From assembly GCF_016863255.1 (NCBI RefSeq), contig NZ_BOON01000028.1, positions 122,659 through 186,658 on the forward strand: a stretch of 64,000 nucleotides of DNA, in the 5' to 3' direction. The DNA comes from Planosporangium mesophilum. Lineage in GTDB: Bacteria > Actinomycetota > Actinomycetes > Mycobacteriales > Micromonosporaceae. The translations under genes and the position numbers were made by a program. Position 1 is the stretch's first letter; each line of letters opens with the position of its first letter. Shown here piece by piece: positions 63,533 through 64,000 of the stretch. The notes beneath the pieces were generated by a model. It was not told the origin of the DNA, did no database searches, and saw only the letters and a program-made list of their open reading frames with translations.

Positions 63533-63847
63533 TCAGTGGAACAGCTTGAGCCCGATGACGCCGGCGACCACCAGCAGCAGGGAAAAGACCCGCAACAGGT
63601 TCGCTGACTCGCCGAGGAAAAGCATGCCGGTCACGGCCGTGCCTGCCACGCCGATGCCGACCCACACCGCGTAACCGGTGCCGACCGGGATCGTACGCAG
63701 GGCGTAGCCGAGGCCGACCATGCTAAGGACCAGGGCGATGACGAAGATTACCGAGGGGAGCGGACGGGTGAAACCGGCGGTCCGGCTGAGCGCGACGGCC
63801 CAGACCGACTCCAGCAGTCCGGAAAAGACGAGAACCGACCACGACAT
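63533..63847 (-). CDS. Small multidrug resistance (SMR) family exporter, SugE/Gdx-like
   Basis: A 104-residue protein with four helices. The functional glutamate is Glu13 in SGLLESVWAVALSRTAGFTR, a pattern nearer to SugE/Gdx guanidinium exporters than to EmrE. The last helix ends VVAGVIGLKLFH. It exports small cations in exchange for protons as an antiparallel dimer. No guanidine riboswitch was recognised in the available upstream sequence. A tiny Cys-rich ORF ends 6 bp before its ATG. Confidence 0.88.
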   Translation of the reverse strand: MSWSVLVFSGLLESVWAVALSRTAGFTRPLPSVIFVIALVLSMVGLGYALRTIPVGTGYAVWVGIGVAGTAVTGMLFLGESANLLRVFSLLLVVAGVIGLKLFH

Positions 63848-63853
63848 GATGAC

Positions 63854-63970
63854 CTAGGCACCTTCGACGCGGTCGTCTTCGCTGGCCGGGTACGACACGC
63901 CCTCGTCCGGGATATCCGCTCGTGCGGTATCGGCTTCACAGTAACCGCATCCCGGGCGGCAGCAAGACAT
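63854..63970 (-). CDS. Tiny Cys-rich protein, 38 residues, upstream of the SMR exporter
   Basis: An ATG at 63970 opens a 38-codon frame that begins MSCCRPGCGYCEADT and ends with an acidic tail. Four cysteines fall in C-C-x-x-G-C-x-x-C spacing, suggesting metal or redox binding. The frame ends 6 bp before the SMR start, so translational coupling is possible. Codon bias is moderate and no family is recognised; it could be a microprotein or a regulatory leader peptide. Confidence 0.45.
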   Translation of the reverse strand: MSCCRPGCGYCEADTARADIPDEGVSYPASEDDRVEGA

Positions 63971-64000
63971 TGTTGCCGGCCCCGCCAGAAGCCCGTGTCC

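Noticed and set aside
63848..64000. Possible guanidine riboswitch before the SugE/Gdx-like exporter
   Set aside because: The conserved ykkC core is not recognisable in the available sequence, and the window ends here, so an upstream element cannot be excluded.

Overview
The window comes from the chromosome of a high-GC, filamentous, spore-forming actinomycete. The evidence is a strong G/C bias at third codon positions, frequent GTG starts, 4-bp ATGA/GTGA stop-start overlaps, a spore-pigment-type aromatic polyketide cluster, a mycothiol-type DinB-fold protein, and many LacI/ROK/MarR/TetR regulators beside sugar ABC transporters. A member of the Micromonosporaceae or a relative is plausible, but that is inference. 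I saw no rRNA, tRNA, CRISPR array, IS element or prophage.

Layout. 1-8.4 kb: the end of an RpiR-type regulator, an 18-bp terminator stem, a MarR-DHA2 drug-exporter pair divergent from a TetR gene, a PLP decarboxylase, a secreted streptogrisin-like protease, a NUDIX hydrolase and an L,D-transpeptidase. 8.6-18 kb: a catabolic locus with two LacI repressors, an enolase-superfamily enzyme, and a divergent six-gene operon (NitT/TauT-type ABC permease, binding protein and ATPase; Gfo/Idh oxidoreductase; DUF993 aldolase-like enzyme; xylose-isomerase-fold epimerase). Tandem TGAAAGCG boxes lie in the shared promoter. 18-25.6 kb: a complete Dpp/Opp-type ABC importer feeding a phosphotriesterase-family hydrolase, divergent from a ROK regulator. 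25.7-27.4 kb: an iron-permease-like protein, an antitoxin with a truncated PIN toxin, a possible frameshifted gene and a LysE exporter.

27.9-33.1 kb: a compact seven-gene type II PKS operon of the whiE spore-pigment type (cupin, KS-alpha, KS-beta, ACP, aromatase, TcmI-type cyclase, SchA/CurD-like protein). 33.4-39.6 kb: a 2070-residue DUF4011 helicase with an N-terminal transglutaminase-like region, an altered endonuclease-like domain and a DUF3320-like C terminus, resembling the single-gene Hhe antiphage architecture. 39.7-41.6 kb: a duplicated His-rich metal-binding protein and a fused carboxyltransferase. 41.6-46.1 kb: a beta-glucosidase (GH1) operon with its own sugar ABC transporter. 46.3-52.1 kb: a class A-like serine hydrolase, a maleylpyruvate-isomerase-like protein, a threonine/hydroxyaspartate ammonia-lyase, an exopolysaccharide-type sugar transferase, a D,D-carboxypeptidase and a cold-shock protein. 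52.6-55.1 kb: metNIQ methionine import, ended by a strong terminator. 55.2-64 kb: a Tat-exported GH28 pectinase behind a perfect LacI-type operator, a cell-wall-anchored DUF11-like protein, an M23 endopeptidase, an S9 peptidase, MarR and a FUSC-family membrane protein, and an SMR exporter preceded by a tiny Cys-rich ORF.

Taken together the region serves plant-polymer and small-molecule scavenging: pectin and beta-glucoside breakdown plus four importer systems with linked catabolic enzymes. Cell-envelope maintenance, spore pigmentation and one large candidate defence protein are added to this. The features most likely to be undescribed are the DUF993 operon, the phosphotriesterase-Dpp-ROK unit and the transglutaminase-like version of the DUF4011 helicase.
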